A stretch of 64,000 nucleotides of DNA, taken from positions 186,001-250,000 of the forward strand of contig NW_019173952.1 of the NCBI RefSeq assembly GCF_001642475.1. The letters are read 5' to 3'. Both the position numbers and the translations under genes were made by a program. Of this stretch, positions 21,759 to 33,933 are shown piece after piece; positions within the stretch are counted from its first letter, which is position 1; every line of letters starts with the position of its first letter. Source of the DNA: Fonsecaea monophora. Taxonomy: Eukaryota > Ascomycota > Eurotiomycetes > Chaetothyriales > Herpotrichiellaceae. The notes under the pieces were generated by a model. It had not been told where the DNA came from, did no database searches, and saw nothing but the letters and a program-made list of their open reading frames with translations.

Positions 21759-22667
21759 CTAGCGAAATAGGTACCAGTTGGTGGCAGTGGTACTTCCCAG
21801 TGGTGCCGCTGCTGCGTAATAGGGGGCGCACTGGCTTTCAGATGAGGCATGACAGGGGATGGGCGTGGGAGGGTGGCGTAGGTAGGGGAAAGTGATGAGA
21901 TCATACCCGTGGGCAGTTGTCCAGGGCACATCAAGAGGGGGCCCGACCGCACACCAGGGGCAAACAACAAAATAACTTACAGGTGGCTCCGCTCGCTGTG
22001 GGTTCCCCAAGCCTCCATTGAAATGTTCCTTGCGCTGCAGTGCCCTGTGTGGCCTTTTGGTGCTTGAGCTCTCCAAACGACATTCCGATCGACGCCGATG
22101 CAGGGTCCTCCTCGCAAAACCGCCATGGCACGCATGGCCAGATCTGCTGTTCTCCTCCTGCCTTGCCGCGAATGGCTGGCGAGGCTGGGTCCTCCCCATA
22201 TTTGCCGTCCGATCAACGTCATCAGGTCGAGTGTCGATTGGAGTTGACACTGTCACTGGGCGACGATCTCTTCGATTGTGGCCTTGACAATATCCCGCTG
22301 CCATTGCCCGTCGGTTGGAAACGCAAATCGCATGCCGTTTGTTGACCGGGTTGGCATCGTTCAATCTCCCAAACACCTTGGGCGAGCACCTGTCCCGGTA
22401 GTCGTGGTGATACTCCTGGAAATCCCTGTCCAGATCCAAACCCAGGTTGCGATCCAGCTGGATTCGGGCGTTCAGGAGGCTCTCCGGGTGGTAGAGTTCG
22501 TCATCTACTATCAACGGTTCAATAATGGTGGGCGCAGGGGGTGGTGCCATGTCGGACACGTCGCCATCCTCCAACCTCCACGAGTCAAAGTACGACTCCC
22601 AGCTGTCTGTCGGCGTGACAGTCTTGGTAGAAGATGCTATTGATGGGTTTCTGTGGTGATGCGCCAT
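21759..22667 (-). CDS. Hypothetical protein, exon structure uncertain
   Basis: A minus-strand frame from an ATG at 22667 reads MAHHHRNPSIASSTKTVTP, then an acidic stretch (SWESYFDSWRLEDGD) and LDRDFQEYHHDYRDRCSPK, ending in a basic Arg-rich region. I do not recognise it. A good donor (GTAAGT, intron from 21980) follows an exon end at 21981, so the last part of the simple open frame is probably intronic and the real C-terminus lies in an exon I cannot place. The Arg-rich part may itself be wrong-frame. The first ~120 residues look most protein-like. Confidence 0.4.
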   Translation of the reverse strand: MAHHHRNPSIASSTKTVTPTDSWESYFDSWRLEDGDVSDMAPPPAPTIIEPLIVDDELYHPESLLNARIQLDRNLGLDLDRDFQEYHHDYRDRCSPKVFGRLNDANPVNKRHAICVSNRRAMAAGYCQGHNRRDRRPVTVSTPIDTRPDDVDRTANMGRTQPRQPFAARQEENSRSGHACHGGFARRTLHRRRSECRLESSSTKRPHRALQRKEHFNGGLGNPQRAEPPVSYFVVCPWCAVGPPLDVPWTTAHGYDLITFPYLRHPPTPIPCHASSESQCAPYYAAAAPLGSTTATNWYLFR

Positions 22668-25600
22668 GGCGTGGAAATCGCTGACAAAAAGTAATGCGGC
22701 TCGGTAGATATTTGATGTATGGGAAAGAGAGAGAACAAGATTGGTATACACCTATCCCACCATTCCTGTGGAGCTATATTCGGTCACGAGCTGGATGAAA
22801 GACAGTTCAAAGAAGTAAAGGAAGAAGACGTCCATGTGTCGTATTCTAACGGCTATTCCTATCCTTTTGATCTTTTCCGCTTACTTCCGTCCGGCCCAAC
22901 AGCTATACAAGACTGGTCGGGGATGAACCATCTCACCCTCCCGCGACAGCCTTTCTCAAGCATGTTACCCACTCGACTATCGGTTATATCACATGGAGTG
23001 TCACCGGGGATTTGCAGAAACCGCGCTCGCATGATGGTGGTACCCCTGAGTGCGAGGGAGGTCATACACACCATGATTCGACAGTTTCAGGCATTCCAAT
23101 GCAAGGGGGGATCAGGCTTAACGAGCCGATACCAACTTTTTGGTCCACGAGCTATTCGTAGCTCCAACCGAGCTCTCCACCTTGTCAAGCGTCGAGGCTC
23201 TAACACGTCACTTCACTTCTGATCGACTTCGCTTCCGATTCGATAGTTCCCCCAGATATCCAGACATGGCAAAGCGACAGGTCCAAAGGGTGAGACCTCA
23301 TAGGAGAGCCTGTCTAACGGTAGCACCTTATCGACGGGTCCTGAATCCATCAGAGCCCAGCCCACATTCTTCCTATGGAACCTCCCATTGACATCATGCA
23401 TATTATATCTGGTGTACGAATGCCCTATGTCACACACGGAGGACAGACAGCTAACTCGCGTCCAACACGCGTCTGGAAATCCCGCGGAATCCATCCCCAT
23501 GCATTCTTCCAGGAAATTTTCCAGGGGAAAAAAGGGGGTGATCAAGAAAGCTGTCAGGACGGATTCCATCCCCAGGACATACCAGTACCATCTGCCTGGC
23601 GGCCAGTCCAGCCCCAAGCCAACCCTTCGCTAAGCATCGCACAAACTCTCTCTCTGTCCACTTTTTTTTGGTTCCTCGTGACTCGTGGTGGTTTGTAAAA
23701 TACAATTTCCTCTGCGAGTCTCATGACATGTCCACCCCTCGTAATAATAATCCAATCTCGAGTTCGCGCTCCGTCGCACTGTTTGGGGCTTGGTTTTCCC
23801 AAAATACGAGTACTAGTTCACACGTGGTGGATTTGTATCTCATCGTATGACAGGACAGATCCAAAAGGTCCTTGTTCCCTGAACTACCTGTCCCCAACTT
23901 GGGTTTCCCCAAGTCTCTTTTTCGACTACCGAGTACTTGATCAGGTTACGCCGGCAACCGAATGTAGCGGGAACTGAGGAGAGTGGGTGGTGGGTGGTGG
24001 GCCTTTCTTTCTGCACCTGACTGAATCACCGTTCTTCAGAGTAGGTACGATAATACGAGGGGAGCTTGCACCGCACAAACTCGGGTACCTGACTGTAGCT
24101 TGCATTTCCGGCGTCTATTTCAGAACGTTAACCACCGGAGAGATTATCCGGAAAACAATTCCTCAGACGTCAAAAAGGACCTCCACTCTGTAAAAGCGAA
24201 TTCTGTATTGTACCACACCGGATTATTGACGATTCCTATTCTTTGAAGAGAGGGGAAACGACCAGCAGCCCCAAACGTGGTCCGATGAATTAATCCCCCC
24301 AAGTAATGGACCTGACTCTCGCTGTAGCGAATGAGGCCAGGATCTGCGACTGTTGCAAAAAAGGATAAAGGACGGGCTTGAAGGTTGTCCTCGTCGATCA
24401 CCCTTTGCTCGGTGCTTTGGTAGGCTCATCATACTCGGTCCTGGCTCGGTGAACCCTTCAAACACCCCCCAAAATCCCAGCCGCCGATCAGCTTCTGCGG
24501 TAGCTGCGGTATACTATGGGTAGGTACAGCTGGATACACTTTGGCCGCGGCCCGGGAGCCAGCGAGTCGGTTTGAAAGAATTCCTGACTCCACACCATTA
24601 AACCAGAGCTGTGTCTCGTCCTGATTGGACTAGATACGTTTTTACGGTGTATGAGGAGGTATAAGATTCAAGAACCATACTAGCTCTGGAGAAGGAGGAG
24701 AGCTTGCGTCTAAGCAGAGAGGCAGCTTTCACGGTCCGGGTAACCAAGACAGAAGATCTTTCGAGCCCAACGAACCAAGAAAGAAAGCGCCTTTGCTTGG
24801 TTAGGTGGATTTCTTGTCTCTCTCTCTCTCTCCAGAACCGCTCTGGTAGCTGAACGAGCAAGCATTGTATCTCAGCAGCTCAAGACCGGGGCATCGGCCG
24901 ACCAAAATGCGAAGCGGCCGTGCGTCAAAGAGGACACGGCGTCCTGCGTCTGTGCCCTGCATCATCATCATCATCGTCACCAAACACGGAACCATTTGAA
25001 GAGTTCCACTCCTAGCAAAAGCTGATGACAACTTGGCAGACAGGTGTGGCAGGAAACGGCAGGATCGTCACCGGCCGTGCGCCAAAGTATAACCTCCCTT
25101 GGCCTTCTCTTTCGTGCGTGTTTAACGTTCCGATCACGTACTCTCTCCGAGGTTGGTCGTCGTTGGTGTGGGTGGTGCATGCATTGCGCGCTGATGTGCG
25201 GTGCGCCGGCGCTTTCGTCACCTCCAGTCCCGTTCTTTTGTCAGAAAAACCGAGAGATCGACCACATGTTTTCCTCATACTGATCCGCACAGACGGTCGA
25301 TCCGTGTACCCTTCGTAGCGTGGTGTATCCAGTCTCTCGATCCTGCGACCGTGCACAGGGTATGGATCCAGTATGACGAATCATCTCTCCCACGCTCAGA
25401 TCTAATGCCGGACGTTTTTGGCCTCCTTTGAAGGAACAACGTCATTGCCACAAAGCTCGAGGGATCGCAGGATTCCAATGTACACGGGAGAAGAAGGGCG
25501 GATGCGGTCAAAGGACTCGGACATTGCGCTCTCGATTCGTCAAACGTTCGCTGGAGCCATATGTTGCTGTCCACCTCTATTCGCCTTGGAATATGGGAGG

Positions 25601-26114
25601 CTGGATCCCGAGATCTGCGACAGATCCTGCTGCTGAGCTTACCAACAATGGATGGCATCGATTAGAAGTTGTCTTTGGAGGGGCTCCTGGATACAGATGT
25701 GCACCAGTGCTGAGATTTGTGCTGCTTGGAAAGACATTTCTTCTGAGAGCGCTAGACAACAACTTGAAGTTCGGGGAAACTGACTTGACCTTGGCTCATA
25801 TGGGCTCATGAAGAAAATATGGGAAGGAGACAGAGTGCAAGAGCCTCTCTGTGCTCATCGTAGGCTTCAACAGCAAAATTACTACATTGATTGGCTTTTT
25901 ATTCTATGCTCATGTGACTTCGAGATAACCACTGGCCTTGTAACAAGGCTGTGGCACACTTTACAAGGCTGAACCCAGTTCTGTTGCTTAGAATGCCAAT
26001 TACCATATCACTGCCCATGTGGTCCTCCTCACTTTCCAACAGGACCTCCATCAAGGAGCGCCCAATCCAACCCCCGAATGTGTCTGTAGGAATGCAAACG
26101 CATGCTGTCATCAC
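22668..26114. other. Gene-poor intergenic stretch of about 3.4 kb
   Basis: No open frame longer than about 170 codons and none with a recognisable family. Short repeats are a TC run near 24815-24833 and an ATC run near 24960-24975. It separates the hypothetical gene at 22667 from the 3' end of the IQGAP gene. A fast-evolving or RNA gene cannot be excluded. Confidence 0.4.
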
Positions 26115-29100
26115 TCATTCATTATAAAACTTCTTCATTATCAGATGCAAGAACAAGTTGACATTGACTCGCAGTGCTCCCTCAAAGAACTCCATGAATT
26201 GCGTGTTGTTGAACTGCGCCTGTAAAAGATCGTCGAGCGGCACTTGAGCATTGGCTCCCGGGATCATCATGTTCCCTGAGCTGCCGTCAATGGTGAAGAC
26301 GCCGACTTCGTTCGAAGAGAAGGTCAAGTCCACTCGGTCCCATTGCCGTTCATTGTAGCCACGCCAGTGGACGAGCACGCCCTTGTCCGCCAGAGTTCGC
26401 GCCGAGTATTTGTACGAGCCAAATTTGAAGGATCGCCCAGAACGCTGGAGCTCGCGTTCGTGTTCCCATTGCTTGCTGAAGGGCATCACGAACCTTTTCT
26501 TGCTCTTCTTGTTCTGTAGAGTCACCATGGCTTGTTCAATGTAGTCGTTGTAAGTCTTCAGCTGCTGCTCGAGATACAATGCTTGCTCGTTCAGTCGTGC
26601 TAGGGTGGTCTTCACATTCTCAAGTTCACGCTGTCGTTGCAGTCTTCGCCGGTGTTTTGTTCGAATGTCAATAGCGATGGCGTTGAGAAGATCTTGGTAC
26701 TGATTGGCCCGTGTCAATCTACCAATGGACTCTAGCTGCAAGATGTTTTCCAAAGCAATGCGTTTGAGGTCGGGATATGACAGTGAACTGATGTCGAGAT
26801 GATTGTGCACGTCGGTATAAGCACCACGCCGTCCGTTCCCAGCGCCGAGTTCATCATTGACTAAGGTCTCCCATTTTTCCTCATCTTCTGGTGTGATTGG
26901 TTTGACCAGTATCTCAAGGAGGTTGGCCCCTGATTGTATTCGGATAATATAGAGGACGCATCGTTTGGTTTCGGTCAATAGAGTTTTTACATCCGCGTCT
27001 GGATCTTCCGAATTGAGTAGTTTGGGGCTCAATGTCAGGCTGATCTCGCTGGAGCTCACACCCCTGAGTTCGCTCTCATTGCTCTGGACGCTACCCAATT
27101 CCCTCAGGATGTCGCGGAGAACATCGTCCTGGTTTGGACATGTTGAACTGATCTCTTGGGACAACAGCTTGTGGATGGAGAAGATATCAGCCATTTTGAT
27201 GTACAGGGTCGGTTTTGTTTTCGCATAGAGATCGTTGAATTCGTCAATATCATAGTGCTCCTCTGCTGGCGGTATTGATATTACTACCCACGGGTTAGCT
27301 TGAAGAACTTCAACCGGGACTGATCAACTTACCATGACTCCAGATCGCCGCGAATCGACTGATAGACTCGCGTACATAATTGTTCAAGGGTTGCAGATAA
27401 ATGTTGTCGCCGCCAAACTCACGACCTGAGGCGGCCTGGTTCAACACTTTTGCTATCTCCCCGAGATTCCGTTTTTGTTCTTGTGTCATGGCTCGATCAG
27501 CGACACCAAATTTCTCGGGCTCTAACAGAGCTGGTTGGAGGTAGTGACGCCACAGCCACTGGCCCACGAGCTGAAGTACAAAATCAGCGTCCTCGCCGGG
27601 GAATCGTGCAACGAGATGTCCGTGTGTCTGTTGAACAACGAAGCGGACACCAAACGGCATTCGATGCAGACAGTCCTCCAGGCAAAGGAAAAACTGATCC
27701 GTGATATCTCGAAGATCCTGCATATGGGCAATGAATGTTGCTCTAGTTTCCGGATCTCGGATGGCCACCTCCCTTGGCACATTGGGATCTCTCTGGCTTC
27801 GTCGACCTGTCCTCAGCTCTTCATTGTTGATGGCGGAGACATATATCTGTAGAGGGTCACTTTCAAGATCGAGCGCAGTGTTGTCGATGATATTCTCTTT
27901 CACGAGGGGTCCGAGGATGTCTCTCAGGAACTTGCGGTCCCGGGTTGACTTGCTGTAGGCTCCAAATAACTTATTGGAAAAGGAATTTGTCCGCAGGTAT
28001 TCCTGAAGAGATGCGGAGCAGTCAACTTCTTCTTTGATGGACCGGGCAATCAATTTGACAAGGTAGTATTCTTCCCTTCGCTTTTGAGCGTACCCAAAAA
28101 TGCCCATGACCAGATGTTTGACTCGATCACACTCCTTCTCCGCAGTGGCTTGCTCCCTGATGCGTCTGAGCAGTCTCGACAGATACTGAGGCTGGGTTTG
28201 AAGCAGGAAGAATAGTTCCTGATAATGCTCCAGTTTTCGGCGCGAGGTCTTGTTGAGTGCTTTCAAATCGAACGGATCTTTGGAAGCAATATCTGAGTTT
28301 GGAAGGAGAGCACCAACATGGCCGCCAAAGTGTCGCTGATGCTTGACAACTTCATCCAAGGTGATCTTGTTCTTGACCAAGAGAGCAATTTTGATGTCTA
28401 GCTGCGTGATGTACTGATCTGCAAGCTCATTCTGGCGGACGTGCTGTACCACGGTCTTGCGAAGTCGTTCAAATTCCACCTCTTCTTCGAAGTCAAAGTC
28501 ACTGTCGTTTAGAAGGTGCACGAAACCTTTCAGTGTCCCTACAGGAGGGTTCTTTCCGGCTGTGAGGCTTTTATATGCCTTTCCCTGAATTTTTGCCCGA
28601 ACAACGCTCTGAATCTTGATGACCTTTTCCATGTTCTCTTTGAAGTAACGCTTCTTCTCTGTGAACTGGGAGCGAATACTGGCAGCTCTTATAAGGGCTT
28701 GCAGTTCGGTAACGGATTCATCGTGCATTTCCAACTCACTTAGCAAGTCTCCGACGTGACTACGGCAGAGCATGGCACGAATCAGAGCTTGTAGTTGAAC
28801 TGCTTCCTCCTGGGTCTCACCAAGTTTCGCGAGCAATTCTCCGGTTTGGATCCTTAGAAGTGCTCCGCGAGAAAGTGCTTGAAGCTGGACGAGCTTAAGC
28901 GCATGTCTTTCCAGATCTTGGTGCTGTTTTTTCAGTTGCTTCCGCAATGTGAAGCTACGGATTGCAGCCTGCAAAGGTATAGTGCTAGTCGATTGTCGTA
29001 AGAGGGACAACTTGAGCGAGCTGAACGCTTCTCTGGTATTTGCGCCTCTGAGGATCGCTTGAAATTTGTTGATAGACGCTGATTGCGATCTCAAGGACCG

Positions 29101-31101
29101 CTTCAGATCAGTAAGTCGGGCACGGACTCGACCCCCTCGTAGAGTGGCCTGTAACGAGACCCATGCTGGTGTTGAGCTGAGCAGTCCATGCTGCATCTTA
29201 TTCTGAGTGGCTCTTGCAAGTAACGACCTTGCTACAGCTTGAATATGAGTGATTGCATCATTTTGGCCTTCCAGAAATGCGTAATCGTCATGGAGTGCGG
29301 TTCTGGCCAGCATCCCGCGAACTGCAGCTTGCAGCAACATGACTTCTTTTTCGGTTGTCCTTGTAGCCTCGTATTGATCGAAAGCGTCCCGCCTAGAGAG
29401 TGCTCCACGTATGGCACCTTGCAGCTTGCAGATACTGGCCTCATGTGTTCGCACCCGTGACTTAACGGCACGAGTTTGGGTCCGGACTTGGCCAGCCCGA
29501 AAGAGGCTTTGAAGTTTGAGAACATCCTTTTCTCTTGATTTCCATTGCTGAGCCTTTTTTTCCTGTCGCACTCTTACGAGAAATCCTCGGGATGCAGTCT
29601 GGAGATTTGTGGCGAAACGCTGCATATGGAGCCTGTAGTCGGCAATTTGCCTTGCCCAGTCACCGCGCACGCGCGACTGGATGTCGATGATGAACTCCTC
29701 AGCGTCCCAAAGCTTCTGCATCAGATCGCCTAGTCGCAGTCTGACCAATGCACCACGGGCTTGATTCTGGAAGTCTAAGATGATGTCTTCGTGCTCGTGT
29801 AACTCTCTGTCTTGTCTTTCGGCTTCCGTTTCCACTGGCTCAGGCTCAGGCTCAGGTTCAGGCTCACCAAAGCTGGCGCCCATTCCCGAAAAACTAGGCA
29901 TGCTAATCCCAGCTTTGTCGAGGCCTCGCTGTGTCTGTTCCAGTTCATGATGCTCAAATTCGAGTTGACCAACTAGATTTCCGATCCGGAAGTCAACCAT
30001 GCCTTTGCGGTAGAGCAACCAGGACAGAGCATGAATGCAGTAGATTACCTTCGGTATGTTTTTCTTTTCGTATAGATCGATCAGCTCGAAGCGAAATAGG
30101 TCCGGGAGACCGACATCCTCGAGAAACCGGAAAAACAGAACAATATTGTCCGAGTGCTTGAACTGCAATTTCGGATGGCGAAAGATCCTGAGGACCTGGT
30201 CTGGATGAAATGCCTGAACTATTTCTGCCAGTGTGACTCCGTCGCGCAAAGCCTCTTCGAGTTGCACAATCGGTGGAATCGGCTTGTTGATGATGTCCTC
30301 GATCCATTCTTTCGCTTCACCAATATGACAGAGGTATTCGTACGCCTGCAAAAATTGCCGTTGTTTGTCCATCCAGTTTCTCTCACCCCAGCCGTAATTC
30401 TTTGTCATCGACTGAGCGCCTGGTGCAACCGAGTCAGTGCGTTTCAACTGCCTTCGATTGTGTAGCCCGGTGACAGACTGACGAGGGGCTGCGATTCGAA
30501 ATTCTTCGGCATCACCGCCCTGGGCAAATTTTGACAAGGTTTTCAGATAGGTCGTAGAAGACTTCTGTAGCTCTTGGAGGTCAGGGGCTTTGAAGGTGTT
30601 CGCATGCGGACTTGATGCACTTTGGTGAGTGTGCGTCCTGGGTTGATGCATCTCTTGATGATGCTCATGTAGATGTTTGTCCACGAACGGATCTTCGGAG
30701 GAAGCCTGAGGAAAACGGTCGATGGTGTGAGCTCGCACATGGTAGGGACTCGGTCGGCGGGCCTTGGTTGTCGACGTTGGCGATGGAGCTTGAGGAAGTG
30801 GGCGCAGACTTTGGCGGATATTGCGATACACATGGTCAGGGCTGTTTTCCACGCTGCTGTTTCCTCCATATGTCCTGGTAGGCGTCATCTCTTCTATGAC
30901 TGTGTTCGCTCGCTTGTGACCTGGAGAGGCCCTAGAGTAGATACTAGAGTTGGTGGAAGTGACGGTGCTTGTACGACTGGGGAGAAAAGCACTCGATGCC
31001 CCAGAGTAGGCGGACGAAGCAGTGGAAGCTGCTGATGTCTGCCGTTGAGGAAAGACGAATTGATTGTCGGTTTGTGCTCGGCGAAGAGCGTAGTGCGACA
31101 T
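26115..31101 (-). CDS. IQGAP-family protein (Rng2/SepG-like), contractile-ring scaffold
   Basis: Two exons (31101-27333, 27283-26115) with a 49-nt intron give about 1645 residues. Order of domains: a Ser-rich leader (1-240); a calponin-homology actin-binding domain (about 255-370, from LQAYEYLCHIGEAKEWIEDI); an EP dipeptide repeat (near 412-422); a long run of about a dozen degenerate IQ-like repeats (about 440-880, for example LQAAVRGMLART); a RasGAP-related domain (about 990-1230); and a RasGAP C-terminal domain encoded mainly by exon 2. IQGAPs are not active Ras GAPs; in fungi they link actin, myosin light chains and formins at the cytokinetic ring. Length fits filamentous-fungal members. 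Confidence 0.95.
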
Positions 31102-31645
31102 CCCGAAGATAATTCAGACGCAGTTTTCACATAGAAGAGCTTTGGATCCGATCGTACTCGAGGCTTGCGTCGCATCCTCAACGGTCTGCGCAAGGTGTCA
31201 TTCGATTCGGTGATGGGACTTCGACAATCGTAAATTCGACGTTTTGACAACCTGAAGAGTAGCCAGTGGTAGGTAAGACCACAAGAGTGAGATTGAACTC
31301 GACAGGCAGTCTGAATTTACTGAACGACACCTGGGGAAGTTGATGACAGAAGGAAAACCCTGCAGTTTCTCACTTGACGCTTTGTTTACATCTGGTCTCA
31401 AAACGGATGGTGGGACACGGGTGCCAAGAGTGCTAATGAACTGCATCGATAATTGGTCAGTCCCGCACACAGAGGCTATTGGCTGTGCAGGGGCCACCAC
31501 TCTCCGCCTTTTCACTCAAAAATTCCTCTTCCGATCCAGACTTTCTGAAATTTTCCCCTTCCTTTGGAAAGGCACTCCCTGACCCCAGCAGCCCAACTGT
31601 CCGACACTCTTCTGCTGTAGAACCTCTTTCAGACTTAATATCAAA
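31102..31645. promoter_or_regulatory. Shared divergent promoter of IQGAP and IMP dehydrogenase genes
   Basis: These 544 bp separate two head-to-head start codons, so both promoters must lie here or in the leaders. A pyrimidine-rich stretch precedes the IMPDH start (31495-31640). No known operator is recognised. Confidence 0.5.
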
Positions 31646-33552
31646 ATGCCGGTCGCCAACGGAGATATCGCCAATGGCACCCCTGTCACGCGAAGGGGGG
31701 AGATTCTCGACTATCGGACAGCCCTCCAAGTTCTCCAGTCCGACTACGATACTCGTGATGGCCTGGACATCCATAGTCTTTTGGACTCGAACAAAAACGG
31801 TGCTCTTACCTACAATGACTTCCTCATTCTGCCTGGATATATTGGTATTGTCCTTCTCGGAATCCATTTTTCTCGGAGACCATATTTCTGATACCCCTGA
31901 ACAGGCTTTGCTGCGTCTGAGGTCACCCTCGACTCACCAATCACCAAACGAATCTCTTTGAAGACGCCCCTTCTTTCCTCTCCTATGGACACCGTCACAG
32001 AAGACTCGATGGCTATCCATATGGCTCTGCTTGGCGGTCTCGGTGTCATCCACCATAACTGCTCCGCTGAGGAGCAGGCCGATATGGTTCGCAAAGTCAA
32101 GAGATATGAAAACGGTTTTATCTCCGACCCTATTGTCCTGAGCCCCAAGACTACCGTTGGGGAGGCCAAAGAGCTGAAAGAGAAGTGGGGATTTGGCGGG
32201 TTTCCAGTTACCGGTACGTCTTATACTGTTAAGGGTCAATTTGCCCATGCCTTTCGATGATGTCCAAAACTATTTACCCTTTTAAACTTTCGTTCATCCG
32301 CAGCATGAACTTGCAATGGGGAATTATGGAGATTTCTGTCTGAGAAAGATGCTACAATCTGCGTTCTGTCTTCGAGTATTGGTGAATGAAGTAACTGACA
32401 GCATGAATAGAAAACGGGCAACTCAAGTCCAAGCTTATTGGCATCATTACCACTCGCGATATACAGTTCCACCCACGTCCTGATGATCTGGTCACAGAGG
32501 TCATGTCGAAAGATCTGATTACTGCACCAGCTGGCACTACCTTGGCTGAGGCCAACGATGTCCTCCGCAAGTCCAGGAAGGGTAAACTGCCCATCGTTGA
32601 CGCAAGCGGCAACCTAGTGTCACTCCTTTCGCGATCCGACCTTCTCAAGAACCTCAACTACCCTCTTGCCTCCAAGTTACCACATTCTAAACAATTGATT
32701 GCGGCGGCGGCGATTGGTACCAGACCTGAGGACAAGATCCGACTGCAGAAATTGATTGAAGCTGGACTTGACATCGTGATCCTGGACAGCAGCCAGGGAA
32801 ACAGCATGTATCAAATCGACATGGTCAAGTACATCAAGGAAAAATACCCTCAACTCGATGTGATTGCAGGGAATGTGGTGACTAGGGAACAAGCCGCAAA
32901 CCTGATCGCAGCTGGTGCCGATGGCTTGAGAATTGGCATGGGCAGCGGCAGCGCTTGCATCACACAGGAAGTCATGGCTGTGGGACGACCCCAAGCTACG
33001 GCTGTTCACGCCGTATCGTCCTTTGCAGCCAAATTCGGCGTGCCATGTATTGCAGACGGAGGTATTCAGAACGTTGGCCACATTGTCAAGGGCATCGCGA
33101 TGGGTGCTTCGACAGTCATGATGGGCGGTCTTCTTGCAGGTACCACAGAATCTCCTGGTCAGTCTTACATCAATCGTGAAGGCAAGCTTGTCAAGGCATA
33201 CCGTGGAATGGGCAGTATCGATGCCATGGAAGACAAGAAGGCCGGTGGAGGAGGCAAGAACTCCAAGGCCAGCAATGCCGGAACGGCCAGATACTTTTCG
33301 GAAGGTGATCGATTGTTGGTTGCGCAGGGTGTCTCGGGAGCTGTATTGGATCGAGGCTCTGTCACCAAGTTCGTCCCTTACCTGCTAGCTGGTGTGCAAC
33401 ATTCTCTGCAAGACATTGGTTGCAAGAGTCTGGCCGAGTTCCGCAACGGAGTGGCCAGTGGGAACGTGCGGTTTGAGCTCCGGACTGTCAGTGCCCAAGC
33501 CGAAGGAAACGTGCATGGGTTGGACAGTTTTGAGAAGAAACTCTACTCTTAA
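31646..33552 (+). CDS. IMP dehydrogenase
   Basis: It oxidises IMP to XMP with NAD, the committed step of guanine nucleotide synthesis, in the cytosol. Three exons (31646-31844, 31905-32213, 32411-33552) give about 549 residues; the second intron is long at 197 nt. Visible parts: LTYNDFLILPGYIGFAASEV, SSPMDTVTEDSMAIHMALLGGLG, a CBS-domain region (about 120-240), the catalytic loop GMGSGSACITQEV, the IMP-binding IADGGIQNVGHIVKG, MMGGLLAGTTESPG, and the flap start YRGMGSIDAM. All key residues are present. It is the target of mycophenolic acid in the family; no resistance change can be judged here. Confidence 0.97.
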
Positions 33553-33933
33553 GAGGCTTGACGCAAGCCCGGATAATAGCATTGCGAGGGCGAAGGGGGC
33601 GTCTAGGTCTGCGGGAGTTTGATGCTTACACCATCTCAAATGTTTCGACGTTGCAAATGATTTGATGATTGGAATGACATACCCACAGGCAGTTGGAACT
33701 ACATACGTCGTATAAATCACGAGCCAAAGTTGTAAATTCACACCTGTCTGACTTACTACCCAACACAGTAGGTCATAGATCTTATTTGCACATCTCCGCT
33801 CTTCACACAGTAATATGGACCTCGGCGTGTTGTCGGCTCTGCAAGGCACCGGAGCGTCCAACGAATGACAACGCGCCTCGCACATAAGTGTAAGCCGAAT
33901 TAGTAGCCCAGCTGTGCCTCTGTACGAAGGACA
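33553..33933. other. Intergenic region
   Basis: It contains the 3' UTR of IMP dehydrogenase and upstream sequence of the Nudix gene, both on the plus strand. No structure is recognised. Confidence 0.4.

Noticed and set aside
31646..33552. Ala before the catalytic Cys (GSACITQEV) of IMP dehydrogenase as an unusual change
   Set aside because: Animal enzymes have Ile there, but I believe Ala is common in filamentous fungi, so it is not evidence of drug resistance.
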